64,000 nucleotides of DNA from Parvularculaceae bacterium (GCA_028280115.1 JANQMJ010000014.1:1-64000), one strand, 5' to 3'. Numbered from the stretch's first letter, positions 7,671 to 17,538 are shown. A program made the numbers and translations. The notes: generated by a model not told the origin, from the letters alone.

Positions 7671-8354
7671 ATGCTCAACGCCATGAACGTCGCCGACGCT
7701 ATCAAAACCCGCATCTCCACCCGCGCCTTTCTCGACAAACCCGTCAGCGAGGAACAGGTCCGCGCGATTCTCGATATCGCGCGCTGGGCGCCCTCGGGCG
7801 GCAATGTCCAGCCATGGCGCACCCATGTGGTGATGGGCGCGGCGCGCCGGCGCCTGATTGAAACGGTGAAAAAGGCGGTTGCGGACAATCCCTTCGCAAA
7901 CGAGGGGGAGCTTGAGATTTATCCCCCTAAGCTCGCCGAACCGTGGCGCACGCGGCGATACGACGTGGGCGAGGCGATGTACGCCCTTGTCGGCATTCCG
8001 CGCGAGGACAAGCCGGCGCGGCTGCAATGGCTGCTCGGCAATTACGACTTTTTCGGCGCGCCGGTGGGGCTTTTCTTCTCCCTCGACCGGCGCTTCGACA
8101 AGCCGCAATGGGCTCATCTCGGCATGTTCATGCAGTCGATTGCGCTTACCGCCATCGAGCGGGGCCTTGCCACATGTATGCAGGAGGCCTGGGCCGCGCG
8201 CGCGGCGACGGTTTCCGCGTTTTTGGGCCTTTCCGACGGCGAACAGCTTTATTGCGGCATGGCGCTGGGCTACGCCGATCCGAGCGCAAAAGTGAACGAA
8301 TTGCGGTCGTCGCGCGTAGAAGTCGATGAGTTTGCGACTTTCATCGCTGAGTAA
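7671..8354 (+). CDS. Nitroreductase family protein
   Basis: Nitroreductase-like FMN enzyme of 227 aa. The N-terminal FMN-phosphate binding stretch TRISTRAFLDKPV, the WAPSGGNVQPWR motif and the C-terminal ERGLATCMQEAWA/YCGMALGYADP segments are typical of the family, which transfers hydride from NAD(P)H to nitro, quinone or flavin substrates. The physiological substrate cannot be told. ATG at 7671 is used; an alternative ATG four codons later is equally possible because neither has a strong ribosome site. It is followed after five bases by the SRPBCC gene. Confidence 0.85.
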   Translation: MLNAMNVADAIKTRISTRAFLDKPVSEEQVRAILDIARWAPSGGNVQPWRTHVVMGAARRRLIETVKKAVADNPFANEGELEIYPPKLAEPWRTRRYDVGEAMYALVGIPREDKPARLQWLLGNYDFFGAPVGLFFSLDRRFDKPQWAHLGMFMQSIALTAIERGLATCMQEAWAARAATVSAFLGLSDGEQLYCGMALGYADPSAKVNELRSSRVEVDEFATFIAE

Positions 8355-8359
8355 TCTCC

Positions 8360-8839
8360 ATGCCCGTCCAGACATCCGTCGCCATTGTCGTCAACGCGCC
8401 GCCGCCGCGCGTCTTCAGCGCAGCGATCTCGATCGACCCTGCCAACCTCATTCGGCCTCACGGCCCCCTGCCCGGCGTTGCGCAAACCAAGGGCGCGGTT
8501 CCCTGGGCCGCGCGCGGCGAGACCAGGCGGCATGCGCTCACCGACGGTTCGTCCGTAAACGAAGAATTGACGTCCTTCGCGCCCGATTCCACTTTCGCCT
8601 ATAAGCTGTCGAATTTCACCGGAACGTTTTCCGCGCTGGTGTCCGGCGGCCGGGCGGAATGGCATTTCACGCGGCTCGGCGCGGAAAAGACCCAGATCGA
8701 CTGGACCTATGCGTTCGATGCGAAAGGCCCGATCGAGGAAGCGGTCGTGTGGTTCATTGTCAAACTTTTTTGGCCCGGCTATCTCAGGGCCGCGCTCGCC
8801 CGCGTGAAAGCCGACGCAGAGACTAAAGACCGCATATGA
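8360..8839 (+). CDS. SRPBCC family protein
   Basis: A 159-aa protein with the START/SRPBCC helix-grip pattern: N-terminal VAIVVNAPPPRVFSAAI, a central beta-rich stretch and the long C-terminal helix ending in YLRAALARVKADAETKD. The fold binds hydrophobic ligands in a deep pocket, but the ligand is unknown. It lies five bases after the nitroreductase and overlaps the next gene by four bases, so the three are probably one transcript. Confidence 0.7.
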   Translation: MPVQTSVAIVVNAPPPRVFSAAISIDPANLIRPHGPLPGVAQTKGAVPWAARGETRRHALTDGSSVNEELTSFAPDSTFAYKLSNFTGTFSALVSGGRAEWHFTRLGAEKTQIDWTYAFDAKGPIEEAVVWFIVKLFWPGYLRAALARVKADAETKDRI

Positions 8840-9168
8840 GAAGATTTGTTTCTTTTTCTGCGCCATGGTTTTCGCTTTTGACGCTGCTTTTATTCGTAAT
8901 TTTGTTCTTGGTTGGGGAGTCTCAGCCTTTAACCGGCGATGAATGGTGGCTCGACTATGTTAGCTATGGTTGGGTGGCAATGATGTTCATTTCAATTGGG
9001 TTATTGTATGCGTATTTCCTTTTCAGACTGCCCCAGAATATAAAAAGTAATAAGCTTGGCTTCGTTTCATACGGTTTGCTGAAATACCTAATCTTGCCGA
9101 TTTTAGCGCCAATTGCCTTTATGTTTCCCATTGCCGTATTTGTCGTCTTATACGAAGTCCTGATTTGA
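8836..9168 (+). CDS. Small membrane protein, unknown
   Basis: This 110-aa protein has three hydrophobic segments (about residues 8-27, 40-65 and 82-108) and no motif I recognise. It overlaps the SRPBCC gene by four bases (ATGA), which supports it being translated. The coding sequence is distinctly AT-rich compared with flanking genes, with many TTT/TTA/AAT codons, suggesting recent acquisition or weak codon selection. Confidence 0.6.
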   Translation: MRRFVSFSAPWFSLLTLLLFVILFLVGESQPLTGDEWWLDYVSYGWVAMMFISIGLLYAYFLFRLPQNIKSNKLGFVSYGLLKYLILPILAPIAFMFPIAVFVVLYEVLI

Positions 9169-9222
9169 TGTAGGGACTTATTTTCTCACAAAGCTCTTGC
9201 ACTCCTCCATTCGAGACGTCTC

Positions 9223-10005
9223 ATGAAAATCGCGACCTTTAACGTCAACTCCATCAATGTCCGCCTGCCGCGCATTCTTGAATGGTTCGACAAGGCCAAA
9301 CCGGACGTCGTCGTCCTGCAGGAAATCAAATGCGTCGATGAAAAGTTCCCAGCGCTGGAGTTCGAAGACTGCGGCTATAATGTCGAGGTCCACGGACAGA
9401 AGACCTATAACGGCGTCGCGTTGCTCTCGAAGTTTCCCCTCGACGGCGTTGCGCGCGGCCTGCCCGGCGACAAGGACGACGATCAGGCGCGTTATATCGA
9501 GGCCCTTGTCTGTCCCGACGACGCCGAACCGGTGCGGGTATGCGGGCTTTATCTGCCCAACGGCAATCCCGCGCCGGGACCGAAATACGATTACAAGCTC
9601 AAATGGATGACGCGGCTCAAAAAACGCGCGCAAGCCCTGCTCGCGGACGAAGAAGCGTTCGTGATGGCCGGCGACTTTAACGTCATTCCCCAGGCCGAAG
9701 ACGTCTACGATCCAGCGGGCTGGGCCGAGGACGCCCTCTTCCGCCCGGAAAGCCGGGCGGCGTTTCGCGAAATCCTCTATCTCGGGTTTACCGACGCGAT
9801 CAGACAGCAAAACCCCAATGGGGTGCTTTATACCTTCTGGGATTATCAGCGCGGCGCCTGGGAAAAGGACCACGGCATCAGGATCGATCACATTCTGCTA
9901 AGCCCCCAGGCCGCCGACCGCTTCAAAGCCGCCGGCGTCGACCGCAAGGAGCGCGGCAAGGAAAAACCGTCCGATCATGTGCCGGTGTGGGTGGAGATCG
10001 CCTAG
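9223..10005 (+). CDS. xth: Exodeoxyribonuclease III
   Basis: Exonuclease III/AP endonuclease (260 aa) of the endonuclease–exonuclease–phosphatase family, acting in base-excision repair. All core motifs are visible: FNVNSINVR at the start, VVLQEIKC with the metal-binding Glu, GDFNVIP, RIDHILLSP and the catalytic His in SDHVPVWVEIA at the C-terminus. Length is standard. The stop codon is followed within three bases by the RecD-like helicase start, so the two repair-related genes are likely co-transcribed. Confidence 0.94.
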   Translation: MKIATFNVNSINVRLPRILEWFDKAKPDVVVLQEIKCVDEKFPALEFEDCGYNVEVHGQKTYNGVALLSKFPLDGVARGLPGDKDDDQARYIEALVCPDDAEPVRVCGLYLPNGNPAPGPKYDYKLKWMTRLKKRAQALLADEEAFVMAGDFNVIPQAEDVYDPAGWAEDALFRPESRAAFREILYLGFTDAIRQQNPNGVLYTFWDYQRGAWEKDHGIRIDHILLSPQAADRFKAAGVDRKERGKEKPSDHVPVWVEIA

Positions 10006-10007
10006 GG

Positions 10008-11093
10008 ATGAAATGGTCCCCTGAGCAGGATGACGCCCTTGTCGCCGTCGACCGCTGGCTGAAGGCCGGCGACAGCCAGGTGTTTCGCCTGTTCGGCTAT
10101 GCCGGCGCGGGCAAGACGACCCTGGCGCGGCATATCGCGGAAAACGCCGGCGGCGACGTCGCCTTCGCCGCCTTCACCGGCAAGGCGGCCCATGTCATGC
10201 GCCAGAAGGGCTGCGCCGGCGCGTCGACCATTCACGCCCTTATCTATCGGCCCGCGGGCGCGGAGGAAGAAGGCGAGCCCATGTTCACCCTGCGCCATGA
10301 CGCGCCGGCGTCGAAGGCCGATCTCATCATCATCGACGAATGCTCCATGGTCGACGAGGAGCTCGGCCGCGATCTTTTGTCCTTCGGCAAGCCAGTGCTG
10401 GTGATCGGCGATCCGGCGCAGCTGCCCCCGGTCAAGGGCGGCGGCTTTTTCACCGAAGGCGAGCCGGATTTCATGCTGACCGAAATCCACCGCCAGGCCG
10501 CGGGCAATCCCATCATCCGGCTGTCCATGGCGATCCGCGAAGGAACCTCGTTCGATGAACAAAACGAGGAATGCCGTCTCATCTCCAGACGCGACATTGC
10601 CGCCGAGGAAATCATGGCCGCCGATCAGATCCTCGTCGGCGCCAACCGCACGCGCAAGCGCTATAATGACCGTCTGCGCGAACTGCACGGCTTTACCGAC
10701 CCGACGCCGGAAGCGGAGGAAAAACTCGTCTGTCTGCGGAATAACAAGAAAAAAGGCCTGCTCAACGGCGGCATCTGGACGGTGCAGCGGCGCCTTTCGC
10801 CGCGCGGCGCGCGGGTGCGTTTCGCCATACAGCCCGAGGAAGGCGGCCGGGCGCTCAACGCCTCGGTCCCGCGCGGGTTTTTTCTCGACGGTCCCGAAAC
10901 CGTGCCCTGGACCCAGCGCAAGGGCGCGGATGAGTTCGACTACGGCTACGCGCTGACCGTGCACAAGGCGCAAGGCTCCCAATGGGGCCATGTGGTCCTG
11001 TTCGACGAAAGCTTCATGTTCCGCGAACACCGCACCCGTTGGCTCTATACGGGCGTGACACGCGCGGCGGAACGTTTGACGCTGGCGCGCTAG
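10008..11093 (+). CDS. RecD-like ATP-dependent DNA helicase
   Basis: Superfamily 1B helicase of about 361 aa related to RecD2/Pif1 cores but short. Motifs in order: Walker A GYAGAGKTTLARH, motif II IIIDECSMVDEE, motif III GDPAQLPPV, and motif VI region with LTVHKAQGSQW and YTGVTRAAERL. The family unwinds DNA 5'-3'. I take ATG 10008, two bases after the xth stop; the frame is open slightly further upstream from a GTG inside xth. The short length suggests a helicase without extra N-terminal domains. Confidence 0.88.
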   Translation: MKWSPEQDDALVAVDRWLKAGDSQVFRLFGYAGAGKTTLARHIAENAGGDVAFAAFTGKAAHVMRQKGCAGASTIHALIYRPAGAEEEGEPMFTLRHDAPASKADLIIIDECSMVDEELGRDLLSFGKPVLVIGDPAQLPPVKGGGFFTEGEPDFMLTEIHRQAAGNPIIRLSMAIREGTSFDEQNEECRLISRRDIAAEEIMAADQILVGANRTRKRYNDRLRELHGFTDPTPEAEEKLVCLRNNKKKGLLNGGIWTVQRRLSPRGARVRFAIQPEEGGRALNASVPRGFFLDGPETVPWTQRKGADEFDYGYALTVHKAQGSQWGHVVLFDESFMFREHRTRWLYTGVTRAAERLTLAR

Positions 11094-11233
11094 GCTTCGA
11101 GCGATGAAGGCGCATCGCGTCGATAGGACTTTATTAACCCTTTGTTTCGGCGGGCCGGGGCGTGACCGAGCGTAACGGCGGATTAACCACGATTTCCTAG
11201 ATTCTTCGGGCAATTTCACAAGTGGACGACGCG

Positions 11234-14200
11234 ATGCCCAAGCCTGGTTTCTCGTGGCGAAAAATCGTCCAAGCCACGGCTGACGAGACGCCGGACATCG
11301 TCGTCGACCGGCAGATGCGCGAATTGCGTCTGCAGCTGCCGCGCATTCTCCTCGGCATCGCCGTTTGCACTGCGTTCGTCGGCTATCATTTTTTCCAGAC
11401 GGCGCCGATTATCGTTGCGGCCGGCATGGGCGCGTATTTGATCTATGCCGCCGTGCGTATTTTCGGCTTGCGCCGACTGAATGTCGACGCCATGACGGCG
11501 CAGGAAAAACGCCGCCACGTCAACACCGTCATGACGACGGCGATCGGTCTGGGCGCGACCTGTTCTGTGTCTGCGATTTACTTTTCCGCTTACGCCGATT
11601 TCGGCGACTATGTTCTATTAACGCTTTGGACGGCGTTTTGCGGGATCGGCGCCGCCAACGCCTTTGCCTGCGTTCCGCGCGTTGCGATGATGATGCTCGG
11701 TCTTTGCATCGTTCCATTCTGCGCCGTGCTGGCGTCGACCGGTCAGGAGCCGTTGATCATGATCGGCGGCATCATGCTCTGCGCGGCGACCGTCAGCGCG
11801 GTTCAGCTCTCCCATCAGGGCAGACTCGTCGCCGAGCTTTGCCTGAACCAGCATCAGATGGAGACAGTGGCGCGCGACGCGCGCGACAATCTTCGCAACT
11901 TTATAGAAGCCGCGTCCGACTGGGCCTGGGAGCGCGACCCCCAAGGCCGGCTGACATATCTTTCAAAAAACTTTGAACACATCACCGGCGTGGACCCAAA
12001 GTCCATGCTCGGCATGATAGCGCTTCCTTTCGCCGAGCCTTTCCACAAGGGCCAGGAGCTTGACGAGGACATCGTCACGGCGATCGAACGCCGCGAACCG
12101 TTTCGCGATATAAGATACTGGCTGGAACTGGCGGGCGGCGCTCGCCGCGTCATGTCGACCAGCGGCCAGCCCAAATATAACGATCGCGGCGACTATATCG
12201 GCTTCGTCGGCTGGACAAGCGACATCACAAAAGAGGTCCAAGCCGAGCAGCGTCTTGTGGAAAGCAAGGAAAGGCATCGCGACTTCGCACAAGCCGGCGG
12301 CGATTGGAACTGGGAGATCGACGCGGATCTGCGCTATACTTATATCGCCGAGCATTCGCGCCACATCGCCGGCGTTGAGCTTCACCGACTGATCGGCGAG
12401 GAGATCGTTTTTTCCGGCGACGGCGTAAGCGAAGAACAATGGCGCAGGTTTCGCGAAACCGTCGAAGCGCGAAAGCCTTTTACCGATTTCGTTTCCACTT
12501 TCGAACAGCCCGACGGAAAGACGATTTGGATTTCACGCAGCGCTGTTCCGTTTTTCGACGCGGACGGCGCCTTCAAGGGGTATCGCGGCGTCGTCAAGGA
12601 TGTTACCGCGCGCATCGCGGCGCAGAACGAAGCCGCCGAGGCGCGGCGCGCGCTTACGGAAAGCGAACAGCGCTACCGCGACTTCGCCGAGAGCGCCGGC
12701 GACTGGGTGTGGGAAGTCGACAGCAATCTGATATACGTTCATATTTCAGAACGCGCCGACAAAGTGACCGGCTACGACCATGCGAAGATCATCGGCAAAC
12801 GCATGTCGTTCAGCGGCGAGGGGCCGATCGAGAATGAATGGCGCGCGCTCAGGCGGACCGTGGATGCGCGCAAGCCCTTTGCCCGGTTTATCGACCGGGT
12901 TCGCCGGGACGACGGATCAGCCATCTGGATCGAACGCAGCGGCAAGCCGGTTTTCGGGAAAAACGGCGCGTTCCAGGGCTATCGCGGCGTCGCGCGCGAC
13001 GTCACGGCGCGCATCGAGGCGCGGCGCGAGGCGGACGAGGCGTGGCGCGCCCTTGCCGACCAGAACGCGCATCTTGAAAAAATCGTCCGCCAGCGGACCA
13101 GGGACATTGAAAGCCAGACAAACCTTCTGAGTGAAGTCCTCGAGTCCATGGCGCAGGGAGTCGTGGTTCTCGACGACGACCGCAAAATCGTCGAGTGCAA
13201 TGAAAAAGCCTGGCGGATGTCCGGCCTGCCGGGCAAATACTGGGCGTTGGGCGCCGATATCACAGATGTTCTCGAAGTCGGCATGCAGCACAATGTCTAT
13301 GAATTCGCTTCCGTAGAGGAATATTTCGACGCTTGCGAAGAAACGCTGGAGAACGGGCGCGTGTTTCGGGCGGTCCGGCGGCAGAAGGACGGCCGCATCG
13401 TCGAAGAAAACATCCAGCCGCGGCCGAGCGGCGGCGTTGTCGTCACCTACAGCGATATCACCGAAACCCAGCAACGCGAGGACGAGCTGCGCGCGCTGAC
13501 CGAAGAACTCGTCGACTCGCGCGATGCGGCCCAAGCCGCCAATCGTGCGAAATCGGAGTTTCTGGCCAATATGAGCCACGAAATCCGAACCCCCATGAAC
13601 GGCGTCATCGGCATGGCTTCGCTGCTGCTCGACACCAGACTGACGCGAAAACAAAAGGACATGGCGCAGATTATCGTCCGCTCCGGCGATGCGCTGCTGA
13701 CCATTATCAACGACATTTTAGATCTGTCCCGGCTTGAAGCCGGCAAGCTGCGGCTCGCCTGCGAACCCTTCAACCTGCGCTCGGCGATTGAAGACGTGGC
13801 GAGCCTGTTGACGCTGCGCGTCGAAGAAAAGGGCCTGGAGCTGATGGTGCGTTATCAGCCCGATCTCGGCGAGCATTTCGTCGGCGATCCGGGCCGCCTG
13901 CGCCAGATCGTCACCAACCTGCTTGGCAACGCCGTCAAATTCACCGAAGCCGGCCATGTTCTGATCAATGTCAGCGGCCGACATCGCGGTGAAATCGCCC
14001 ATATCGAAATATCGGTGACCGATACGGGCTGCGGCGTTTCCGAAAACGATCTGCAGAGAATTTTCGAGAACTTCGAACAGGCGGACGCATCCGCCAATCG
14101 CCGCCATGACGGCGCCGGCCTGGGACTGGCGATTTCCAGCCGCATGGTTGAGGCGATGGGCGGGCTCATGTCGGTCAAAAGCACGCTGGGCGAAGGGTCG

Positions 14201-15124
14201 ACATTCGCGTTTCGCCTGCCGCTCACCATCGACGAGACGGCGCACGAGACCGCGCTGCCGGAGCCGGGCCTCTTCGCGAACCTGCGCGCGCTGATCGTCG
14301 ACGACAACGCCGTCAACCGAACGATCCTGAGCGAACAGCTTGCCTCCTGGGGACTGCAATCGGACGCCGCAGCCGACGCCCAATCAGCGCTCGCCGCGCT
14401 GAAAGCGCGGGATTACGCGGTTGCTATTTTAGATTTTCAGATGCCGCAAGCCGACGGCGTCACGCTCGCGCGCCGCATCAAGGAAGATCCCGCGCTCGCC
14501 GCAACGCCGCTCATCCTGCTCACATCGGCCGGGCGCAAGGGCGACCCCGCTGGCCTGGCGGGCGATCTCTTCTCCGCCTATCTCGTCAAGCCGGCGCGCG
14601 GTTCCCTGTTGCTCGACTCGATCATGTCCGCATTCAAGGACGGCGCCGTCAACGCCTTGCGCAGCGTCGCCGCACGCGCCGAGCCGATGGGTCAAATCGA
14701 GCATCGCACGCCGGCCGCGGACGGGTTTGCGCTTGACGTGCTGGTCGCGGAAGACAATGTGGTCAATCAGATGGTGGTGCGGGCGATGCTGGAAAAGCTG
14801 GGTTGCCGCGTAACCATCGCCGCCAACGGCGCAGAGGCGATCAAGGCGCATGACGCCCGCGACTTCGACGTTATCCTGATGGATATTTCCATGCCGGAAA
14901 TAGACGGCGCCGAGGCAACGCAGCGCATCCGCGCGATGGAGGAAAAGGCCGGCGCGCATACCCCCATCATCGGCGTCACCGCGCACGCCATGCACGAAGA
15001 CCGTCAGCGCTGCCTTGACCTCGGCATGGACGACTACCTGCCCAAACCCGTCAAGCAGGATGCGCTCGCCGCCACGCTTGCAAAATGGACGGTCGGCGCC
15101 GGCAAGACAGTCGCGGCGCAATAG
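11234..15124 (+). CDS. Hybrid histidine kinase with tandem PAS and two receiver domains
   Basis: A very large membrane-bound hybrid kinase (about 1296 aa from this ATG; an in-frame GTG lies at 11222). The N-terminus has several membrane helices (about 40-210). Three closely similar PAS units follow, each opening with a variant of RDFAESAGDWVWEVD, then a fourth, divergent PAS unit (LLSEVLESMAQGVVVLDD). The HisKA phosphoacceptor is H782 in MSHEIRTPMN. HATPase boxes (NLLGNAVKFTEAG, DTGCGVS, GAGLGLAI) precede two receiver domains with phospho-Asp about 1067 (LDFQMP) and 1217 (MDISMP). No output domain; it probably feeds an Hpt protein elsewhere. Convergent with the ABC exporter. Confidence 0.92.
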   Translation: MPKPGFSWRKIVQATADETPDIVVDRQMRELRLQLPRILLGIAVCTAFVGYHFFQTAPIIVAAGMGAYLIYAAVRIFGLRRLNVDAMTAQEKRRHVNTVMTTAIGLGATCSVSAIYFSAYADFGDYVLLTLWTAFCGIGAANAFACVPRVAMMMLGLCIVPFCAVLASTGQEPLIMIGGIMLCAATVSAVQLSHQGRLVAELCLNQHQMETVARDARDNLRNFIEAASDWAWERDPQGRLTYLSKNFEHITGVDPKSMLGMIALPFAEPFHKGQELDEDIVTAIERREPFRDIRYWLELAGGARRVMSTSGQPKYNDRGDYIGFVGWTSDITKEVQAEQRLVESKERHRDFAQAGGDWNWEIDADLRYTYIAEHSRHIAGVELHRLIGEEIVFSGDGVSEEQWRRFRETVEARKPFTDFVSTFEQPDGKTIWISRSAVPFFDADGAFKGYRGVVKDVTARIAAQNEAAEARRALTESEQRYRDFAESAGDWVWEVDSNLIYVHISERADKVTGYDHAKIIGKRMSFSGEGPIENEWRALRRTVDARKPFARFIDRVRRDDGSAIWIERSGKPVFGKNGAFQGYRGVARDVTARIEARREADEAWRALADQNAHLEKIVRQRTRDIESQTNLLSEVLESMAQGVVVLDDDRKIVECNEKAWRMSGLPGKYWALGADITDVLEVGMQHNVYEFASVEEYFDACEETLENGRVFRAVRRQKDGRIVEENIQPRPSGGVVVTYSDITETQQREDELRALTEELVDSRDAAQAANRAKSEFLANMSHEIRTPMNGVIGMASLLLDTRLTRKQKDMAQIIVRSGDALLTIINDILDLSRLEAGKLRLACEPFNLRSAIEDVASLLTLRVEEKGLELMVRYQPDLGEHFVGDPGRLRQIVTNLLGNAVKFTEAGHVLINVSGRHRGEIAHIEISVTDTGCGVSENDLQRIFENFEQADASANRRHDGAGLGLAISSRMVEAMGGLMSVKSTLGEGSTFAFRLPLTIDETAHETALPEPGLFANLRALIVDDNAVNRTILSEQLASWGLQSDAAADAQSALAALKARDYAVAILDFQMPQADGVTLARRIKEDPALAATPLILLTSAGRKGDPAGLAGDLFSAYLVKPARGSLLLDSIMSAFKDGAVNALRSVAARAEPMGQIEHRTPAADGFALDVLVAEDNVVNQMVVRAMLEKLGCRVTIAANGAEAIKAHDARDFDVILMDISMPEIDGAEATQRIRAMEEKAGAHTPIIGVTAHAMHEDRQRCLDLGMDDYLPKPVKQDALAATLAKWTVGAGKTVAAQ

Positions 15125-15126
15125 GC

Positions 15127-16992
15127 TTATTCCGCGACTTGTTGCGCGACCGGCGCCTCGGCGGTCGATTTGTCCGTATCGCCGCCCGCCTGGCGTCGCC
15201 ATAAGGACGCATAAAGCCCGCCCTTCGCGATCAGCTCTTCATGGGTTCCGCGCTCGCGGATGACGCCGTCGTCAAGCACCAAAATGACGTCGGCGCCGGC
15301 GATAGTCGACAGCCGGTGGGCCACGGCGATCGTGGTGCGCCCCCGGGCGGCTTCTTTGAGCGCGGACTGAACTTCTTCTTCCGTCGTCGAATCGAGCGAG
15401 GACGTCGCCTCGTCCAAGATCAGGATCGGCGGATTGCGCAATATGGCGCGGGCGACGCCCACGCGCTGTTTCTCGCCGCCGGAAAGCTTCAGTCCGCGTT
15501 CGCCGACTTTCGTATCAAGACCCTTCGGCAGGCTTTCGATGAACGCGCCAAGCTGCGCGCTGCGGGCGGCGGTCATGATGTCTTCATCGCTGGCGTCGGG
15601 CTGCGCATAGGCGAGGTTGAAACGCAGCGTGTCGTTGAACAACACGACTTCCTGGGGCACCAAGCCGAGGGCGCAGCGCAGGCTGTTTTGCGTCACTTGC
15701 CGGACATCCTGACCGTCGATGAGAATGCGTCCCTTGGGCGGGTCGTAAAACCGAAACAAGAGCTTCAGGATTGTCGACTTGCCGGCGCCCGACGGACCGA
15801 CGACGCCGATGAACGATCCGCCGGGCGCGGAAAACGTCACGTCGTTAAGGCCGCTGTCCCGGCCCTCATGGGCGAAGCTGACCTCTTCGAAGCGGATCTC
15901 GCCGGTTTTCGGCTCGAACGGCCGGGCGTCGGACGCGTCCCGCACGCCCGACCGCATGTCCATCAGGCCGAACAGCTTTTCGATGTCGACCGTACCCTGT
16001 TTGATCTCGCGCCAGGCCCAGCCGAGAATGTTAAGCGGGCGATAGATATTCGCCAGCATCAAAATGATGGCAGTGACGTCGCCGACTTGCATCGTACCGT
16101 TAAGCGCGCCGTAGCCAGCCAGGACGGCCACGGCGAACAGCCCGCCGGTCATGATCAGTTCCTGACCGCCGTTCAGCGCCGCCAGGGACTGCATGATCTT
16201 GACGTAGTGCCGGTTATATTCGCGCGTGGCGTCGTCATAGCGCGCCGATTCGCGATCTTCCGCCGCAAACGATTTGACGGTTTCGAAATTCGCCAGGGTG
16301 TCGAGCGCGATGCCGCGCAGCCGCGTGTCGACCTCGTTAAAGGCGCGGCGCTGCTTGTTGCGCCATTCGGTGACAAGGATCGTGAATACCGCATAGACCG
16401 CGACAGTGACGATCGCCGCCGCGGAAAACTGAAGACCGTAAAGCGCGGCGAGAACAATCGATGCAAGTATCAGTTCGACAATCGTCGGCCCGATATTAAA
16501 GGCGAGAAACCGCAACAGATATTCAACCGCTATGGCGCCGCGTTCGATGATGCGGTTGAGCGCGCCCGACCGCCGCGTCAGATGAAACTGCAAATCCAAA
16601 TGCTGGGCGTGGCGAAAGGCGTCGACGGCGATGATCCGCTGGGCGTCCTGGGTGACCACGGTGAAGAATGAATCCCGGATCGCCGGCAAAGCGCTGGCGG
16701 AAAACCGCGCCGTTGCAAAAAGCACGATAAAGGCGACGAAAGACGGCCCCGCCGCGGCCGCGCCCTCGCCCGCCGTCAGCCGGTTTATGCCCTCGCCCAG
16801 AAACACCGGGGCTGTGACCGCAAGGCCCTTGGCGCCGACGGTCAGGAGAAAAGCCAGCGCAATGCGAAAGCGCCATCGCTTCATTTCCGGTCGGAACAGC
16901 ACCGCAAACATGCGCCCGACCGACTGGCCGAACGGCGCGGCCTGGCCTTTGTTTTCAAGCTCATCGGGACTGTGCTGCGCCATGCGGCCCAA
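15127..16992 (-). CDS. ABC exporter of the Atm1/HMT1 type
   Basis: Half-transporter (621 aa) with fused membrane and ATPase domains. The transmembrane part carries Atm1-like signatures (FHLTRRSGALNRIIERG, EYLLRFLAFNIGPTIVELI). The nucleotide-binding domain shows Walker A GPSGAGKSTILK, signature LSGGEKQRVGVARA, Walker B ILILDEATSSLD and the H-loop VAHRLSTI. Atm1 relatives export glutathione-linked compounds in Fe–S biogenesis or heavy-metal tolerance; which applies here is inference. It acts as a homodimer in the inner membrane. The stop is two bases from the stop of the convergent hybrid kinase. Confidence 0.9.
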   Translation of the reverse strand: MGRMAQHSPDELENKGQAAPFGQSVGRMFAVLFRPEMKRWRFRIALAFLLTVGAKGLAVTAPVFLGEGINRLTAGEGAAAAGPSFVAFIVLFATARFSASALPAIRDSFFTVVTQDAQRIIAVDAFRHAQHLDLQFHLTRRSGALNRIIERGAIAVEYLLRFLAFNIGPTIVELILASIVLAALYGLQFSAAAIVTVAVYAVFTILVTEWRNKQRRAFNEVDTRLRGIALDTLANFETVKSFAAEDRESARYDDATREYNRHYVKIMQSLAALNGGQELIMTGGLFAVAVLAGYGALNGTMQVGDVTAIILMLANIYRPLNILGWAWREIKQGTVDIEKLFGLMDMRSGVRDASDARPFEPKTGEIRFEEVSFAHEGRDSGLNDVTFSAPGGSFIGVVGPSGAGKSTILKLLFRFYDPPKGRILIDGQDVRQVTQNSLRCALGLVPQEVVLFNDTLRFNLAYAQPDASDEDIMTAARSAQLGAFIESLPKGLDTKVGERGLKLSGGEKQRVGVARAILRNPPILILDEATSSLDSTTEEEVQSALKEAARGRTTIAVAHRLSTIAGADVILVLDDGVIRERGTHEELIAKGGLYASLWRRQAGGDTDKSTAEAPVAQQVAE

Positions 16993-17091
16993 GATGGGCG
17001 CTGACGGGGCAAATTGCCAGCCCGAAACTGTCAGGAATAACGGGCCCTTGAGCCGTTAACGCTAATCGGATTTTAAGGATATTGCTGTCCG

Positions 17092-17538
17092 ATGGGCTCC
17101 ATGGCAGTGCATCCGCTGAAGATATTTTCCCGCACCGAGCGGCAAAAAACGCAGGCCGAGATCGACGAGGATCGAGCCCTGGTCGAGCGCCGCCTTGAAG
17201 GCATCTCGAAGTCGGTCGCCGCAGTGATGCCGGCAGCGACGGAGGGGCGCATCCAACAGCGCAGGAACCCGCGCAAATCGGTCTTTCTCCAGGCGCGGCT
17301 CATTACCGAAAGCTTAACCCGGATCCGCTGTCAGGTGATCGATCTGAGCGCGGACGGCGCGCGCGTCGTCCTCGATAGGGACCATGACGTCACGCCGTTC
17401 GTCACGCTGCGCTTCGATCGCAGCGGCGTCGCCAGAAAGGCGCGCGTCGCCTGGCGCTATCAAAACGAGCTGGGTCTTGCGTTCCGCGCCAGGAAAACGC
17501 CCGCGGAATCCGACGAAGAGCAATCCTCGGCCGCTTAA
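17092..17538 (+). CDS. PilZ domain protein
   Basis: A 148-aa cytoplasmic protein with a PilZ fold from about residue 60. The c-di-GMP binding pattern is recognisable as RRNPRKSVFL (RxxxR-type) followed by VIDLSADGARVV (the D/N-x-S-x-x-G motif). An N-terminal charged region of 55 residues precedes it. PilZ proteins transduce c-di-GMP signals to motility or surface functions; the partner here is unknown. An alternative ATG lies three codons in. Its stop overlaps that of the convergent mmsB gene. Confidence 0.82.
   Translation: MGSMAVHPLKIFSRTERQKTQAEIDEDRALVERRLEGISKSVAAVMPAATEGRIQQRRNPRKSVFLQARLITESLTRIRCQVIDLSADGARVVLDRDHDVTPFVTLRFDRSGVARKARVAWRYQNELGLAFRARKTPAESDEEQSSAA

Noticed and set aside
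15241-16671. 476-codon plus-strand frame within the ABC exporter
   Set aside because: Antisense shadow of the exporter, which has all ATPase motifs on the minus strand.
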